Numbered from the stretch's first letter, positions 15,552 to 25,035 are shown. The stretch: DNA of 44,488 nucleotides from Eubacterium sp. (GCA_022511205.1 JAFLRY010000016.1:1-44488), one strand, 5' to 3'. The notes: a model not told the origin generated them from the sequence alone. Made by a program: numbers and translations.

Positions 15552-18428
15552 TTAGCTTATATCCTCGCTTAAGGTTTCCGCAATTGAATCATCCTTCAGC
15601 CTTGATACCGAATAGAGCATCGAAAAGCCTATTATCAAGAACACGGCGAGGATCACCGCAATATAAATTTCGTAATCAAGCTCAAAGGGTATCTTGCCGT
15701 CGCCTACCGTTATATTCATTATGAAGCTTGCCAGAATGCTGGCGGGAAGCGAAAACAGCAACGCGTTTAAGCCGTAGAAAAGGCTTTCAAGGCAGATCAT
15801 TTTGTAAAAACCACGCTGAGTTGTGCCGACAGATTTATACATCGCAAACTCTCTGCGCCTTGAAGCGATGCTCGTTGAGATCGTGTTTACGATATTGGCA
15901 AGGGTGATAAGCGTTATAAGCGCGATGAAGCCGTAGGTGAACACCTTTAAAACGTATATCATCGTGTTCTGCTCCTCGTGTTCTTCAATGATATCTTTTA
16001 TGACAAAGACTTCAAAATCACTTTGCAGACCGATTTCGGTGAGCTTTTCGCAAACTGCCTTGTTTTCTTTTGTAACTATGCCGAGCGTTGCGGTTTTCTC
16101 CTCATTGGCAGGAACGGAGTAGAAAACGCTTTCAGGCATAAAGGCGCTGATACTGCCAACAGGATTGAGCAGGCAAGCGTAATTCTTTTTATCAAAATCA
16201 ACAAGTCCGCCGATCTTAACAGGGCTGTCATCGCCCGCGTATTTTGCAAACACTTTGCCGATGGCGTTTTCATTAAACACCTTCGAGCCGTTTTTTCTAT
16301 GGTTAATATTATTCATCAGCACAGCCTTGAAGCCGTTATTATAGTATTCATTATAATCAATACCGTTGGCTTCGCAAAGGGCGTTGAAATCATCATCGTT
16401 TATAATATTGACGAAGGCCGAGATCGGCTCGTTCCACAGCCTTGAATAGGCGGGCGTTACCACCTCGTCATTCACCAATATAATGCCTGTTCTTTCGGTG
16501 TATTTCCCGAAGCTGTAGCTTATACAATCGGCACTGACAATGTCGTCTATCCCCTCTATATCGCCGAGGATGTTCTCCGCTTCAGCCTTATCGGTGTGCT
16601 TTACCTGAAGCGTGACCTGATATATGGCACTGTCGAGATTATTGACCTGCGCAAATATGGTGCAAAAATAGTTAACGCTTAAAAACAGCGCAACAGACAA
16701 CGCTATGGAAGCGATGATGACATACGCCTTTTTGCCGTTTCGCTTAAGATTTTTATGGGCAAGCTCGCCCTCGTATCCGAAAATAAGGCGGATAAGCTTT
16801 GGCGTTTTCAGATTTTTTGGTTTAACCTTAATTTCCTCGCTTTGCCTTAACGCTTCTATGGGCGTTACTGCCGACGCTTTTTTGGCGGGAAGAACCGATG
16901 AAACGAACACCGTTATGATCCCGATGATAACTACACCGAATATTACCCATGACGGAACTACCGTTTTCATAGAGATTGCGGAATCGCCCGGATCGATCAA
17001 TATTCCCGCATTTTGAATTGCCGCGCCCATCGTTTGCATCAGCGCAGTTATTCCCAAAATACCCAATAAAAGCCCGAGCGGAATGCCTATCGCGCCTAAA
17101 ATCATGCCCTCAAAATAAACGGATTGCTTTTTCTGCTTTTTCGTTGCGCCGACACTGCCCAGCATACCAAGGTATCTCGTTTTTTCTGATAGGGACATAC
17201 CGAAAGCGTTATATATCAGCACAACGGAAGCAATGGCGATAATAACAAGAATACCGAGCACCAGCACAAACACATTATTTACGAACTCACTTTCGCCGCC
17301 AAACGCAAAGCATGCGTCAAGTAAATCGTCATTATAGAATTGCGCGCTAAATTTTTCAAACTCCTCTTCATCATTCGTTGCACAACGAATGATCTCATCG
17401 ATTTCATAACGTGATCTGTAATTGGGATGGGCAAGAGTAACGGCTACGCTTAATCCCGAATAATTCAGGAGATCGTGGCGGAGATAATCGCTTTTGATCT
17501 CGCCTTTTCTCAATGCTTCTAAGAATTCATCGTTGTAAATAGCGTCTAATATCTCTTCATCGCTTTTGCCTTTGAATATTTCAAGCTCTTTCAAAGCATT
17601 CATTCTGTTGATTTCTTTTTCTTCCTCGCTCAGATTTTTAACGGATGCCGGCCAATCTCCGTTTTCTTCGATAAGGGCTTCGTCAAAACAGCATAAAACC
17701 GCGGCACCGTCAACAGTTGGGCGATTATTATGAAGAATGCCAACGATTTTGTACTGCCTGTTTTCCTTTTCTAAAAATCTGTCATCAGGATCGTAATAAT
17801 TTCCGGTGTAATACCACTTATCGTCACCGCCGGACGAACCGCCGTGTTTTCTGCCACTGTAAGGACCGAAGTCCGAATCAACAACTTCATCTTTATACTG
17901 ATATCTTATTCCGATAGCAAGGGTGACCGTGTCACCGATCTTCCAATCAAGCCCGTTGCTCTCTATAAACTCAGCTTCAACGGCAATTTCATTTTTGTTT
18001 TTCGGAAATTCGCCGTCATAAGCGCAGGTGATGATTTGTTTAAAATATTCTTCGTCACCGTAATAAATACTGCTGGCGACAGGAATATCGCCCTCGGTTA
18101 TATGAAAGCTGTTGAAGTCACGGCCGATGTATTGCGAACCGAAATAATGCTCTTCAAGCATACATGTGACTGCTTTGATTCCAACGCTTTCAACCAATTC
18201 GTTTTCCTTCAGCTTACTTAATTCTTCGGAATCTATACCGGACAAGATAAAATGCCAGTTTCCGTTATAGAATATTTTTACCTCTTTATTAAAATTCATA
18301 TAAGAGGCAACGGCAACGAGCACTGCCGTTATCATCGCCACGGAAACGCAGATGCCGAGAATCGTTACAACCGTTCGGCTCATATTCTTTTTGATGTGGC
18401 GGAGCGTTAGTTTTTTAACGATATTCAC
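15552..18428 (-). CDS. FtsX/MacB-type ABC transporter permease (copy 2)
   Basis: 958 residues, GTG start at 18428, paralogous along its length to the 12164-14746 permease (shared start KKLTLRH, MSLSEKTRYLGMLGSVGAT, RRREFAMxKSVGTTQRGFYKM and the C-terminal TLSEDIS). The main difference is a first extracellular domain about 100 residues longer, with acidic and Gly/Tyr-rich insertions, including a GRKHGGSSGGDDKWYY stretch. Both FtsX domains are intact. Its start overlaps the stop of a 21-codon remnant of an ATPase gene, so it has lost its own ATPase and probably uses the one encoded just downstream at 14743-15426. The longer sensor domain suggests a ligand different from copy 1. Confidence 0.85.
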   Translation of the reverse strand: MNIVKKLTLRHIKKNMSRTVVTILGICVSVAMITAVLVAVASYMNFNKEVKIFYNGNWHFILSGIDSEELSKLKENELVESVGIKAVTCMLEEHYFGSQYIGRDFNSFHITEGDIPVASSIYYGDEEYFKQIITCAYDGEFPKNKNEIAVEAEFIESNGLDWKIGDTVTLAIGIRYQYKDEVVDSDFGPYSGRKHGGSSGGDDKWYYTGNYYDPDDRFLEKENRQYKIVGILHNNRPTVDGAAVLCCFDEALIEENGDWPASVKNLSEEEKEINRMNALKELEIFKGKSDEEILDAIYNDEFLEALRKGEIKSDYLRHDLLNYSGLSVAVTLAHPNYRSRYEIDEIIRCATNDEEEFEKFSAQFYNDDLLDACFAFGGESEFVNNVFVLVLGILVIIAIASVVLIYNAFGMSLSEKTRYLGMLGSVGATKKQKKQSVYFEGMILGAIGIPLGLLLGILGITALMQTMGAAIQNAGILIDPGDSAISMKTVVPSWVIFGVVIIGIITVFVSSVLPAKKASAVTPIEALRQSEEIKVKPKNLKTPKLIRLIFGYEGELAHKNLKRNGKKAYVIIASIALSVALFLSVNYFCTIFAQVNNLDSAIYQVTLQVKHTDKAEAENILGDIEGIDDIVSADCISYSFGKYTERTGIILVNDEVVTPAYSRLWNEPISAFVNIINDDDFNALCEANGIDYNEYYNNGFKAVLMNNINHRKNGSKVFNENAIGKVFAKYAGDDSPVKIGGLVDFDKKNYACLLNPVGSISAFMPESVFYSVPANEEKTATLGIVTKENKAVCEKLTEIGLQSDFEVFVIKDIIEEHEEQNTMIYVLKVFTYGFIALITLITLANIVNTISTSIASRRREFAMYKSVGTTQRGFYKMICLESLFYGLNALLFSLPASILASFIMNITVGDGKIPFELDYEIYIAVILAVFLIIGFSMLYSVSRLKDDSIAETLSEDIS

Positions 18429-18490
18429 GGCATCATCACCTCGTCTTTAACGTTGGTTTCAGTAAGGCTTTTTAATTTAAAAAATTCCAT
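18425..18490 (-). pseudogene. Deletion scar of an ABC ATPase gene (21 codons left)
   Basis: A mini-ORF reads MEFFKLKSLTETNVKDEVMMP. Its first 12 codons match the start of the intact ATPase (MEILRVKNLTKT) and its last codons match that protein's end (IVKDEVMRQ), so roughly 207 internal codons including Walker A, signature and Walker B are gone, in frame. The GGAGAAAGGAG ribosome binding site and the GTGA overlap with the downstream permease are kept. It may now act only as a leader peptide that couples translation of the permease. Confidence 0.85.
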
Positions 18491-18515
18491 AAAAAGGCTC
18501 CTTTCTCCCAACGTT

Positions 18516-18569
18516 ATTCTAATACGCGAATCTTACATTTCGGTGACTGGTTTTATTACAATTTTGTCA
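18516..18569 (-). promoter_or_regulatory. Activator-type promoter of the second ABC permease unit
   Basis: Minus strand: TGACAA-N2-TTGTAA (18556-18569), AGTCAC (18543-18548), TGTAAG (18532-18537), 10-base gap and -10 TAGAAT (18516-18521). All spacings equal those of the 15455-15508 promoter, although the surrounding bases differ. Confidence 0.65.
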
Positions 18570-18583
18570 CATTCGGCTTTTTC

Positions 18584-18612
18584 TTTACTTTGCTTACGGA
18601 TTACATTATAAT
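18584..18612 (+). promoter_or_regulatory. Promoter of the GH127 gene
   Basis: A weak -35 TTTACT (18584-18589), 17 bases, and a good -10 TATAAT (18607-18612), 31 bases before the chosen ATG at 18644. Confidence 0.5.
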
Positions 18613-18643
18613 ATATATCAGTACTAAAATCGAGGTAAAGTTT

Positions 18644-20563
18644 ATGAAATATTCAAAGCCTGTTTTGAATAAAAACGTTGAGATAACGGATGATTTCTGG
18701 AAGCAAAAAATTGAGCTTATCAGGCACGAGGTGATCCCTTATCAGTGGAACGCGCTGAACGATAAGGTTGACGGCGCGGAACCCAGCGCCTGCATAAGGA
18801 ATTTCCGCCTTGCCGCAAAGGTGCTTGAAAAGCGCGCGAACGGTGAGGAAACGCCCGTGTTCCCCACGGATAAATGGCATTATCCCCCGAAAGCGGAGGA
18901 CGAAAATTCCTTTTGGGGCTGGGTATTTCAGGACACGGATATCGTTAAATGGATAGAGGCAGTCGCCTACTCCCTTGAAAACTGCCCCGATAATGATCTG
19001 GAAGCCCTTGCGGACGGCGCTATCGATCTGATCTGCGCCGCGCAGGCGGATAACGGATATCTTGACACGTTCTACACAATAAATAACCCCGACAGAGCCT
19101 TTACGAATCTTCGGGATCATCACGAGCTTTACTGCTTCGGTCACTTAGCGGAAGCCGCCGTTGCCTATTACAACGCCACCGGCAAGGACAAACTGCTGAA
19201 TGCCGCCTGCCGCTTCGCCGATCTCATCTGCGACGTTTTCGGCGAAAACAGAAAAGCAGGCTACGGCGGGCACGAGATCGCTGAAATGGCGCTTATAAGG
19301 CTTTACGAGGTAACGAACAACGCCGAATACTTAAAAATGGCGAAGCTGCTTGTTGACCGCCGCGGCACGAAGCCCTATTATTTCGATATCGAGCACGGCA
19401 GAAACAGCGGCGACAGACTTGATTATTTCTACAATCAGGCACACCTACCTGTTAGAGAGCAGACGGAAGCCGTGGGTCACGCTGTGAGGGGCGTTTACCT
19501 CTACAGCGGAATGGCGGACGTGGCAAGGCTCACAAACGATGAGGAATTATTCAACGCCTGCAAAAGGATCTTTGACAATATTGCCCAAAAGAGAATGTAC
19601 GTTACGGGAGGAATCGGCTCAACCCGTGACGGCGAGGCGTTTACCTTTGACTATGATCTGCCGAACGATCTCGCATACGCGGAAAGCTGTGCTTCCATCG
19701 GTCTCGTATTTTTTGCCCGCAGAATGCTTCAGCAGGATTTCGATTCAAAATACGCGGACGTTATGGAGCGTTGCCTTTATAACGGCATTCTTTCCGGTAT
19801 GGCTGAGGACGGAAAAGCCTTTTTCTACGTCAATCCACTGGAGGTCGATCCCGTGGCGTGCGAGCGCGATTCACGCAAGAGCCACGTTAAGCCCCTTCGC
19901 CAGAAGTGGTTTGACTGCGCCTGCTGCCCGCCGAATATCGCGCGGCTCATCTCCGATTACGGCGAATACTGTTTTACGGAAACTGATAATACGTTTTTTG
20001 TAAACCTCTATCAAAGCGCAAACGTAAAGACTGACAAGGCGGATATTACGATAAGTTCCGATTATCTTGGAAGCGGTAAGGTCACCTTTGAAATCAAAAC
20101 GAAAAAGCCGTTTCGCCTTGCGCTTCGTATCCCCTACTGGAGCGATCATTTCAGTTTCAGCAAGGCAAATCCCTTTATCAAAAAAGGCTACGCTTATTTT
20201 GATATTGAGGGCGATGAAACGCTGAGCGCCGAATTTGAGCCAAAAATCAAAATAATCAAGTGCAATCCGAGAGTACGAAGCAATATCGGCAAGGTGGCGG
20301 TTATGCGCGGGCCTATCGTTTACTGCCTTGAGGAAAAAGACAACGGCAAGGATTTACAACTGCTAAGGCTTTCGCACAGTCCGAAATTCAGCTTTGACGG
20401 CGAATGTATTACCGCCAACGGCTACAGGGAAATCGTTGACACGAACGAGCTTTATTATGAATACCGCGAGGCGGAAGAAATACTCATTAAGTTAAAATTC
20501 ATCCCCTATTTCCAATGGGCAAACAGGGGTAAAAACGAAATGAGCGTTTATATAAGATATTAA
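18644..20563 (+). CDS. GH127 beta-L-arabinofuranosidase
   Basis: 639 residues from the ATG at 18644, chosen because GAGGTAAAG precedes it; a start at 18590 would lie inside the promoter. It matches GH127 (old DUF1680), cytoplasmic enzymes that release L-arabinofuranose from beta-1,2-linked arabinofuranosides of plant hydroxyproline-rich glycoproteins. The residues known from Bifidobacterium HypBA1 (Glu322, Glu338, Cys340, Cys417, Cys418) fall here at Glu331 (STRDGEAF), Glu347 and Cys349 (YAESCAS), and Cys427-Cys428 (CACCPPN), so the zinc-cysteine active site is complete. No signal peptide is visible. GPH-type transporters nearby can supply the substrate. Related families GH142/GH146 are less likely given length and motif spacing. 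Confidence 0.88.
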   Translation: MKYSKPVLNKNVEITDDFWKQKIELIRHEVIPYQWNALNDKVDGAEPSACIRNFRLAAKVLEKRANGEETPVFPTDKWHYPPKAEDENSFWGWVFQDTDIVKWIEAVAYSLENCPDNDLEALADGAIDLICAAQADNGYLDTFYTINNPDRAFTNLRDHHELYCFGHLAEAAVAYYNATGKDKLLNAACRFADLICDVFGENRKAGYGGHEIAEMALIRLYEVTNNAEYLKMAKLLVDRRGTKPYYFDIEHGRNSGDRLDYFYNQAHLPVREQTEAVGHAVRGVYLYSGMADVARLTNDEELFNACKRIFDNIAQKRMYVTGGIGSTRDGEAFTFDYDLPNDLAYAESCASIGLVFFARRMLQQDFDSKYADVMERCLYNGILSGMAEDGKAFFYVNPLEVDPVACERDSRKSHVKPLRQKWFDCACCPPNIARLISDYGEYCFTETDNTFFVNLYQSANVKTDKADITISSDYLGSGKVTFEIKTKKPFRLALRIPYWSDHFSFSKANPFIKKGYAYFDIEGDETLSAEFEPKIKIIKCNPRVRSNIGKVAVMRGPIVYCLEEKDNGKDLQLLRLSHSPKFSFDGECITANGYREIVDTNELYYEYREAEEILIKLKFIPYFQWANRGKNEMSVYIRY

Positions 20564-20569
20564 AAAATT

Positions 20570-20598
20570 ACGGCAGCGGATATCCGCTGCCGTTTTCA
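20570..20598. terminator. Bidirectional terminator, GH127 / XRE regulator
   Basis: A perfect 24-base palindrome (20570-20593, arms ACGGCAGCGGAT / ATCCGCTGCCGT) is followed by TTTT on the plus side and preceded by an A-run that gives U's on the minus side. Confidence 0.85.
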
Positions 20599-20611
20599 TT
20601 CATATTTTGAT

Positions 20612-21868
20612 TCAGTAATTGTTTAATTCTGAAACTTTTTCTTCCGTTATCACTTCAGCTTCGCCTACCTTAACTTTGCCCTTGCCCGCTACGTCAAATA
20701 TTATAACGTTGTACTCTTCTCCGTAATAATACGGAGAATCCATCCAGATGTCGGCCGATTCCAAATTAATATAATGCTTATAAACTATGCCAAGCTCATC
20801 AGTTGCCAATACGTACGCCCTTAAATTACTGAAATTTATAATTTCAACCGTATAGTTTGAAAGCTTTATAAACGTTCCTTTTAAGCTATCGTTTTGAATG
20901 ATTTCAAGCTCTTTACTGAAAATTTCTTTGCCACTGCTTTCAACGATAAACTGCGCGCTTACTAATTTATCGGAAGCAATGCCTGACCAAAATAATTTAT
21001 TATCCTCGTTATAAATTTCAAAATAATACTTTTTATCAAAGGTGTTTACCTTGGAAACCGAATAATTTAAATGATTTTCGCCGAAGCTGCAATATAAATC
21101 TTCGGGATAAATATAAAGTTCCTCTTTAACGATCTCATTGCCGTCGTCAAGGAAGAAATAGTATTCGCCCGCTACTGTTATATCAATATTTGTTGTGAGA
21201 ACGAATTCGCCGTTGATCTCCTCCGCCTCAAGCCTTTCAATGTTCTTGTCCTCTTTAGGAACAGAGAAATAGACCTTACTGCCCTTTGCGTAGCTCATAG
21301 GTGAATACTTTAACTGCATTTGAACAATATAGGGCTTTTCGGGGTCAACGCTCAGCAGGCTTGCAGTTACGTCAACGCTTTTGCTTTCCCAATAATTGTC
21401 GCCGCCCGAATAATTAATACTGTTCACCTGATTATACAGATACGAATAATTGATGCTTAACGAATTCAATTCGTTTCTGATGCCGTTTGAATAGTTTATA
21501 AAGCACACAAACAGCAGAAGCATAACCGCCGTGAACAGGCATATCAGTATCGTAAACTTTTTCCTGATGTCCTGATTACGGCTTTCCTCTAACGCGGCTA
21601 TTTTCTGTTCGGTGTATTGAACGTAGGCTTCAAAGGTTGAATCGCCGCTGTCCGTTTCTTTAGCGCCGTCAACGTCAAGCCCAAGCAAGGCATCCATAGA
21701 AACGCCGAAAAACTCCGCAAGCTCGGTAAGCTTCTTTAAATCGGGCATTGCCGATCCGTTTTCCCATTTGGAAACCGTCTGGCGGGTCACGTTCAGCTTA
21801 TAAGCAAGCTCCTCCTGTGAGTAGCCTTTTTCCTTTCGCAGTTCACGCAAATTTTCATCAAATTTCAT
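20612..21868 (-). CDS. Membrane-bound XRE-family regulator with extracytoplasmic domain
   Basis: About 418 residues from the ATG at 21868, which has an AGAGAGGTG site; longer in-frame starts lie in the promoter. Residues 1-70 are a Cro/C1-type helix-turn-helix (LRKEKGYSQEELAYKLNVTRQTVSKWENG). A charged linker, one transmembrane helix (ILICLFTAVMLLLFVCFINY, around residue 120) and a roughly 280-residue extracellular beta-rich domain with no recognised family follow. The plan suggests a one-component transmembrane sensor that binds DNA from the membrane. It sits between the GH127 gene and the symporter operon and may control them, which is inference from position. Confidence 0.78.
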   Translation of the reverse strand: MKFDENLRELRKEKGYSQEELAYKLNVTRQTVSKWENGSAMPDLKKLTELAEFFGVSMDALLGLDVDGAKETDSGDSTFEAYVQYTEQKIAALEESRNQDIRKKFTILICLFTAVMLLLFVCFINYSNGIRNELNSLSINYSYLYNQVNSINYSGGDNYWESKSVDVTASLLSVDPEKPYIVQMQLKYSPMSYAKGSKVYFSVPKEDKNIERLEAEEINGEFVLTTNIDITVAGEYYFFLDDGNEIVKEELYIYPEDLYCSFGENHLNYSVSKVNTFDKKYYFEIYNEDNKLFWSGIASDKLVSAQFIVESSGKEIFSKELEIIQNDSLKGTFIKLSNYTVEIINFSNLRAYVLATDELGIVYKHYINLESADIWMDSPYYYGEEYNVIIFDVAGKGKVKVGEAEVITEEKVSELNNY

Positions 21869-21893
21869 ATACCGCACCTCTCTTTTCATCATT

Positions 21894-21922
21894 ATCATAA
21901 CAAAATTGTTTGCAAATAACAA
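21894..21922 (-). promoter_or_regulatory. Promoter with inverted repeat for the XRE regulator
   Basis: Minus strand TTGTTA (21917-21922), 17 bases, TATGAT (21894-21899). The -35 overlaps an imperfect inverted repeat TTGTTATTTGCAAACAA (21906-21922), a plausible autoregulatory operator. Confidence 0.5.
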
Positions 21923-21963
21923 TCGAAAATGGGTAATCAAAATGTCAATTTACGGTTGCGCGG

Positions 21964-21996
21964 ATAAAAAAATCCCAAGACGGTTTGCCTTGGGAT
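21964..21996 (-). terminator. Intrinsic terminator of the two-symporter operon
   Basis: Arms ATCCCAAG (21972-21979) and CTTGGGAT (21989-21996); on the minus strand a run of seven T's follows. Confidence 0.8.
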
Positions 21997-22004
21997 CATT
22001 GATT

Positions 22005-23477
22005 TTATAAAAGCTTTTCAAAGCCTTCGGTGGAGTATTCCTCTCCGTTGCGCTTCTTTTGAAGCTGCGCCATAAGCGCGTTAACGCGCGATCTCGTCAT
22101 CGGGTAAAGAATGGCGAAAATTATGGATATCAAGAGCAGCGCCGCGGGAATGATGGTAGAAATATTTTCCATTCCGTTAACGATTTTCGGATCGGTTACG
22201 ACCGGGATAAGGGCTTCCGAGCCTGCAATGTCCGCGGAGGAATCATAGCCGTAAGCCGATAAGAGCTGACCGGCAATCAAAATACCAAACGCCGAGCCGA
22301 ATTTCTGCACAAGCTGAGGAAGCGCGGTGATGATCGATTCTCTTCTCTCGCCTGTTTTAAACTCGTCAAGCTCAACGAGATCGTAGCCCATTGAGTAGAA
22401 CAACGTCCAAAACGTTCCGATGCCGATACCAAGCACCAAAGGAGCGCCGATACACATAATTCTGAAGCCGCCAACCTCGAAATCAAGACCGATAACCTTA
22501 AGCAAAACTTCGCCTACGCAGGCAATTGATAAGAATAGGATAACCGCAAAGCGTCTGTCTTTCTTCTTCGCTACCGCTTCCACGATCGGAACGATAATCG
22601 CCATAGATACCACCATTGTAAGTATCACGAAAACGATTCCCGTATCGTAGTCCATACCGATACAGTCGATAACCATATATGTGAGGTTTGCCTGTATCAT
22701 AGACGAGGTTGCAAGGAAGAAGAAAACGAAAAGCAGGAAATATTTCGCGGGCTTGAGCCTGAGGATTTCGCCGAAGGTTTTCATCGTGCTTCTCATAGTG
22801 GTTTTCTTTAGAGGCTCGTTCTCTACGATTTTCTTCGGCTCGTAAACGCCGTTCAGCGATTTACAGCAAACGAAACCGAGAATAACGGCAAGCACGCTGA
22901 TGATCGCGGCGATCACCGCGTAGGAATTCGCTTCGTACTTTTCTGTAAGCAGTATTGCTACCGTAGGAACGAGTGCGGGCAGAATGTTGCCGAGACCGAC
23001 TGCCAGCGCGTTGAGGAGTGAGGAGAGCGAACGGATCTGCGTTCTCTCGTCGTAATCCTCAGTAAGCTCCGCTACTACCGCGTAATACGGGATCGTGTAG
23101 AGCGTATAGAATACCCAAATCGCCATTGAAAGCACGGTGTAAAGCAGTATTTTTAAAAGCTGAGAGTCAAATCCCGCGCCGATATTCGTCCACGCCACGA
23201 TAAAGATAATCCCCAGCGGGAACAGAGAGCGTTTCATAACCTTGCGCTTATCAACACCCGGGCGATCGGTATAATTGCCGATCATCGGGTCTGTGATCGC
23301 GTCCCACGCAATGGAAATAAAGATTATAATTGAGCTATACGCGGGCTTGATTCCCACGATCTCGTTTAAGAACGTCAGATAATACGTATAAAACATATTA
23401 TAGATAAGCGATTCGGTGAAAATACCGAAAGCGTATCCCGTCTTTTTACGCTTTGTCAGTAAACTTTTCTGAGCCAT
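22005..23477 (-). CDS. GPH-family (MelB-like) sugar:cation symporter 1
   Basis: 490 residues with about twelve membrane helices of the glycoside-pentoside-hexuronide:cation symporter family (major facilitator fold). The N-terminal signature AWDAITDPMIGNYTDRPG holds the conserved cation-site Asp residues, and DYDERTQIRS the loop motif. GERRESIITALPQLVQKFGSAFG is the second-half signature. It imports oligosaccharides or glycosides with Na+ or H+. It follows the next symporter by 22 bases, with a GGGAGG site, in one operon. Together with GH127 a plant arabinofuranoside is a reasonable substrate, but sequence alone does not decide this. Confidence 0.85.
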   Translation of the reverse strand: MAQKSLLTKRKKTGYAFGIFTESLIYNMFYTYYLTFLNEIVGIKPAYSSIIIFISIAWDAITDPMIGNYTDRPGVDKRKVMKRSLFPLGIIFIVAWTNIGAGFDSQLLKILLYTVLSMAIWVFYTLYTIPYYAVVAELTEDYDERTQIRSLSSLLNALAVGLGNILPALVPTVAILLTEKYEANSYAVIAAIISVLAVILGFVCCKSLNGVYEPKKIVENEPLKKTTMRSTMKTFGEILRLKPAKYFLLFVFFFLATSSMIQANLTYMVIDCIGMDYDTGIVFVILTMVVSMAIIVPIVEAVAKKKDRRFAVILFLSIACVGEVLLKVIGLDFEVGGFRIMCIGAPLVLGIGIGTFWTLFYSMGYDLVELDEFKTGERRESIITALPQLVQKFGSAFGILIAGQLLSAYGYDSSADIAGSEALIPVVTDPKIVNGMENISTIIPAALLLISIIFAILYPMTRSRVNALMAQLQKKRNGEEYSTEGFEKLL

Positions 23478-23499
23478 AAAAGCACCTCCCGATTACCAT

Positions 23500-24987
23500 T
23501 TAAACGTTTTCATTGAATTTATGAGCAAGGGCGGACTGATAATAGGGTGATTCGCCCGATTCGGGCTTGCCCTCTCTCCTGGCCGCAAGATCATCAAGCA
23601 CCTTTTGCTTTTCCTTTTTGCCGTATTTTACGAACAGAAGCGGAATTATATAAAGGGCACTGGCAACGGCGGGCGTGAGCACAACGAGTGGCCATATCCA
23701 GCTATCAAACGCGGCGGTCTGCGTGCCGATATAAACCTCCGCCTCATCAATGGCGTTATAATGCAGGAATGAGAGCGCAAGGGTTGCAAGACCTGCCGTG
23801 ATGCCGCTTGAGATCTTCGTAAAGGCGGTCTGCATAGAGAAAGTGATTCCCTCCGTACGCTTGCCTGTTTTCCATTCCATATAATCGATGCCGTCGCAGA
23901 AAAGAGAGGTCTGGGCAATAGAGCTTGCGCCCGCGGGCAGAGTTGCAACGCCCAAAACAATCATAGCGATCCAAAGCTTTTTGCCCTCAAAGCCTATGGC
24001 ATAAGCAACGAGCCTGAAAATAATATTTACGATCTGAATAACGATCAGCACGTTGATATAGCTGTTGCCGCAAAGCTTCTTGAACTTATCCGCAAACAAC
24101 ATGGAGATAAAGCTCGGAAGCCCCGTTATAACGTAAAAAATCGTTGAAAGCCCAAGGGCACCGATAACGTTGTTTCCGAGGAAGTCCGCGGGGATCTCAT
24201 ACTTAAAGAAATAAGTAACGAGATTTGAGCCGAAGCCCAGCGCGCCCAGCAGGTTGGCAGCGGTAACGAGCATTAATATTCTGTTTTTAAACAGAAGCGG
24301 AAAACTTTCGATAAGCTTGGTCTGCTGCTCCTCTTTAACGATTTTGATTCTTTCATGGGTGCGGTCGCAGCGCTTTGATATCATCGCGCCGCCGAGGCCG
24401 AAGATGATGGCGAAAACGAGGGTGATAAACTGCCAGGACTGCCCTGTTGAGTTGACAACGATTTCCAGCGCCATAGGAATAAGCGTGCTGAAAACCGCAT
24501 AAACGCAGGAGCCGATAGTCCTTGCCCACTGAACGAAGCGGTCTCTTTCATCGGGATTGGGCGTTACCATTGCGGTTATGCCCCAGATGGAAACGTCCTG
24601 CACGGTATAGGAAAGATCCCAACAGATATACATGATGATGAAATACGCCACTCTGAGCCAAAGCAGGCTATCCTCCGTTGAGAAAACGAGAAATACGAGT
24701 ACGGAGAAAACGCCCACGGGAAGCGGAGTGTACCTCAAAAACGGGCGCATTTTCTCGCCGTTTTTAAACGAGTGCTTGTCGATAAACGAGCCTACTATGG
24801 GATCGTTGATACCGTCCCACACCTTCATAACGATCAAAAGAATTGAAACGGTCGCCGCCGGAAACAGTGCGATATCCGTCATAAAATAAGTGAAAAACGA
24901 AGCGCCGATCAGCGAATAAACCATGTTTTGCCCCGCTAAACCAGCAAGGTAATTTCTTTTTTCACGCTTGCCTATGTAATTTTCCAT
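23500..24987 (-). CDS. GPH-family sugar:cation symporter 2
   Basis: 495 residues, about twelve membrane helices, same family as the downstream gene. KVWDGINDPIVGSFIDKHSF and DERDRFVQWARTIGS are the N-half motifs; GIDYMEWKTGKRTEGITFSMQTAF is the C-half motif. It is the first gene of the minus-strand pair and has its own strong promoter and AAAGGGG site. Two adjacent, clearly divergent symporters suggest two related substrates or a split function rather than a recent duplication. Confidence 0.85.
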   Translation of the reverse strand: MENYIGKREKRNYLAGLAGQNMVYSLIGASFFTYFMTDIALFPAATVSILLIVMKVWDGINDPIVGSFIDKHSFKNGEKMRPFLRYTPLPVGVFSVLVFLVFSTEDSLLWLRVAYFIIMYICWDLSYTVQDVSIWGITAMVTPNPDERDRFVQWARTIGSCVYAVFSTLIPMALEIVVNSTGQSWQFITLVFAIIFGLGGAMISKRCDRTHERIKIVKEEQQTKLIESFPLLFKNRILMLVTAANLLGALGFGSNLVTYFFKYEIPADFLGNNVIGALGLSTIFYVITGLPSFISMLFADKFKKLCGNSYINVLIVIQIVNIIFRLVAYAIGFEGKKLWIAMIVLGVATLPAGASSIAQTSLFCDGIDYMEWKTGKRTEGITFSMQTAFTKISSGITAGLATLALSFLHYNAIDEAEVYIGTQTAAFDSWIWPLVVLTPAVASALYIIPLLFVKYGKKEKQKVLDDLAARREGKPESGESPYYQSALAHKFNENV

Positions 24988-25035
24988 TTTTTACCCCTTT
25001 ACAACTTAATAGTGATTTCTTAAGTGTATATTTTT

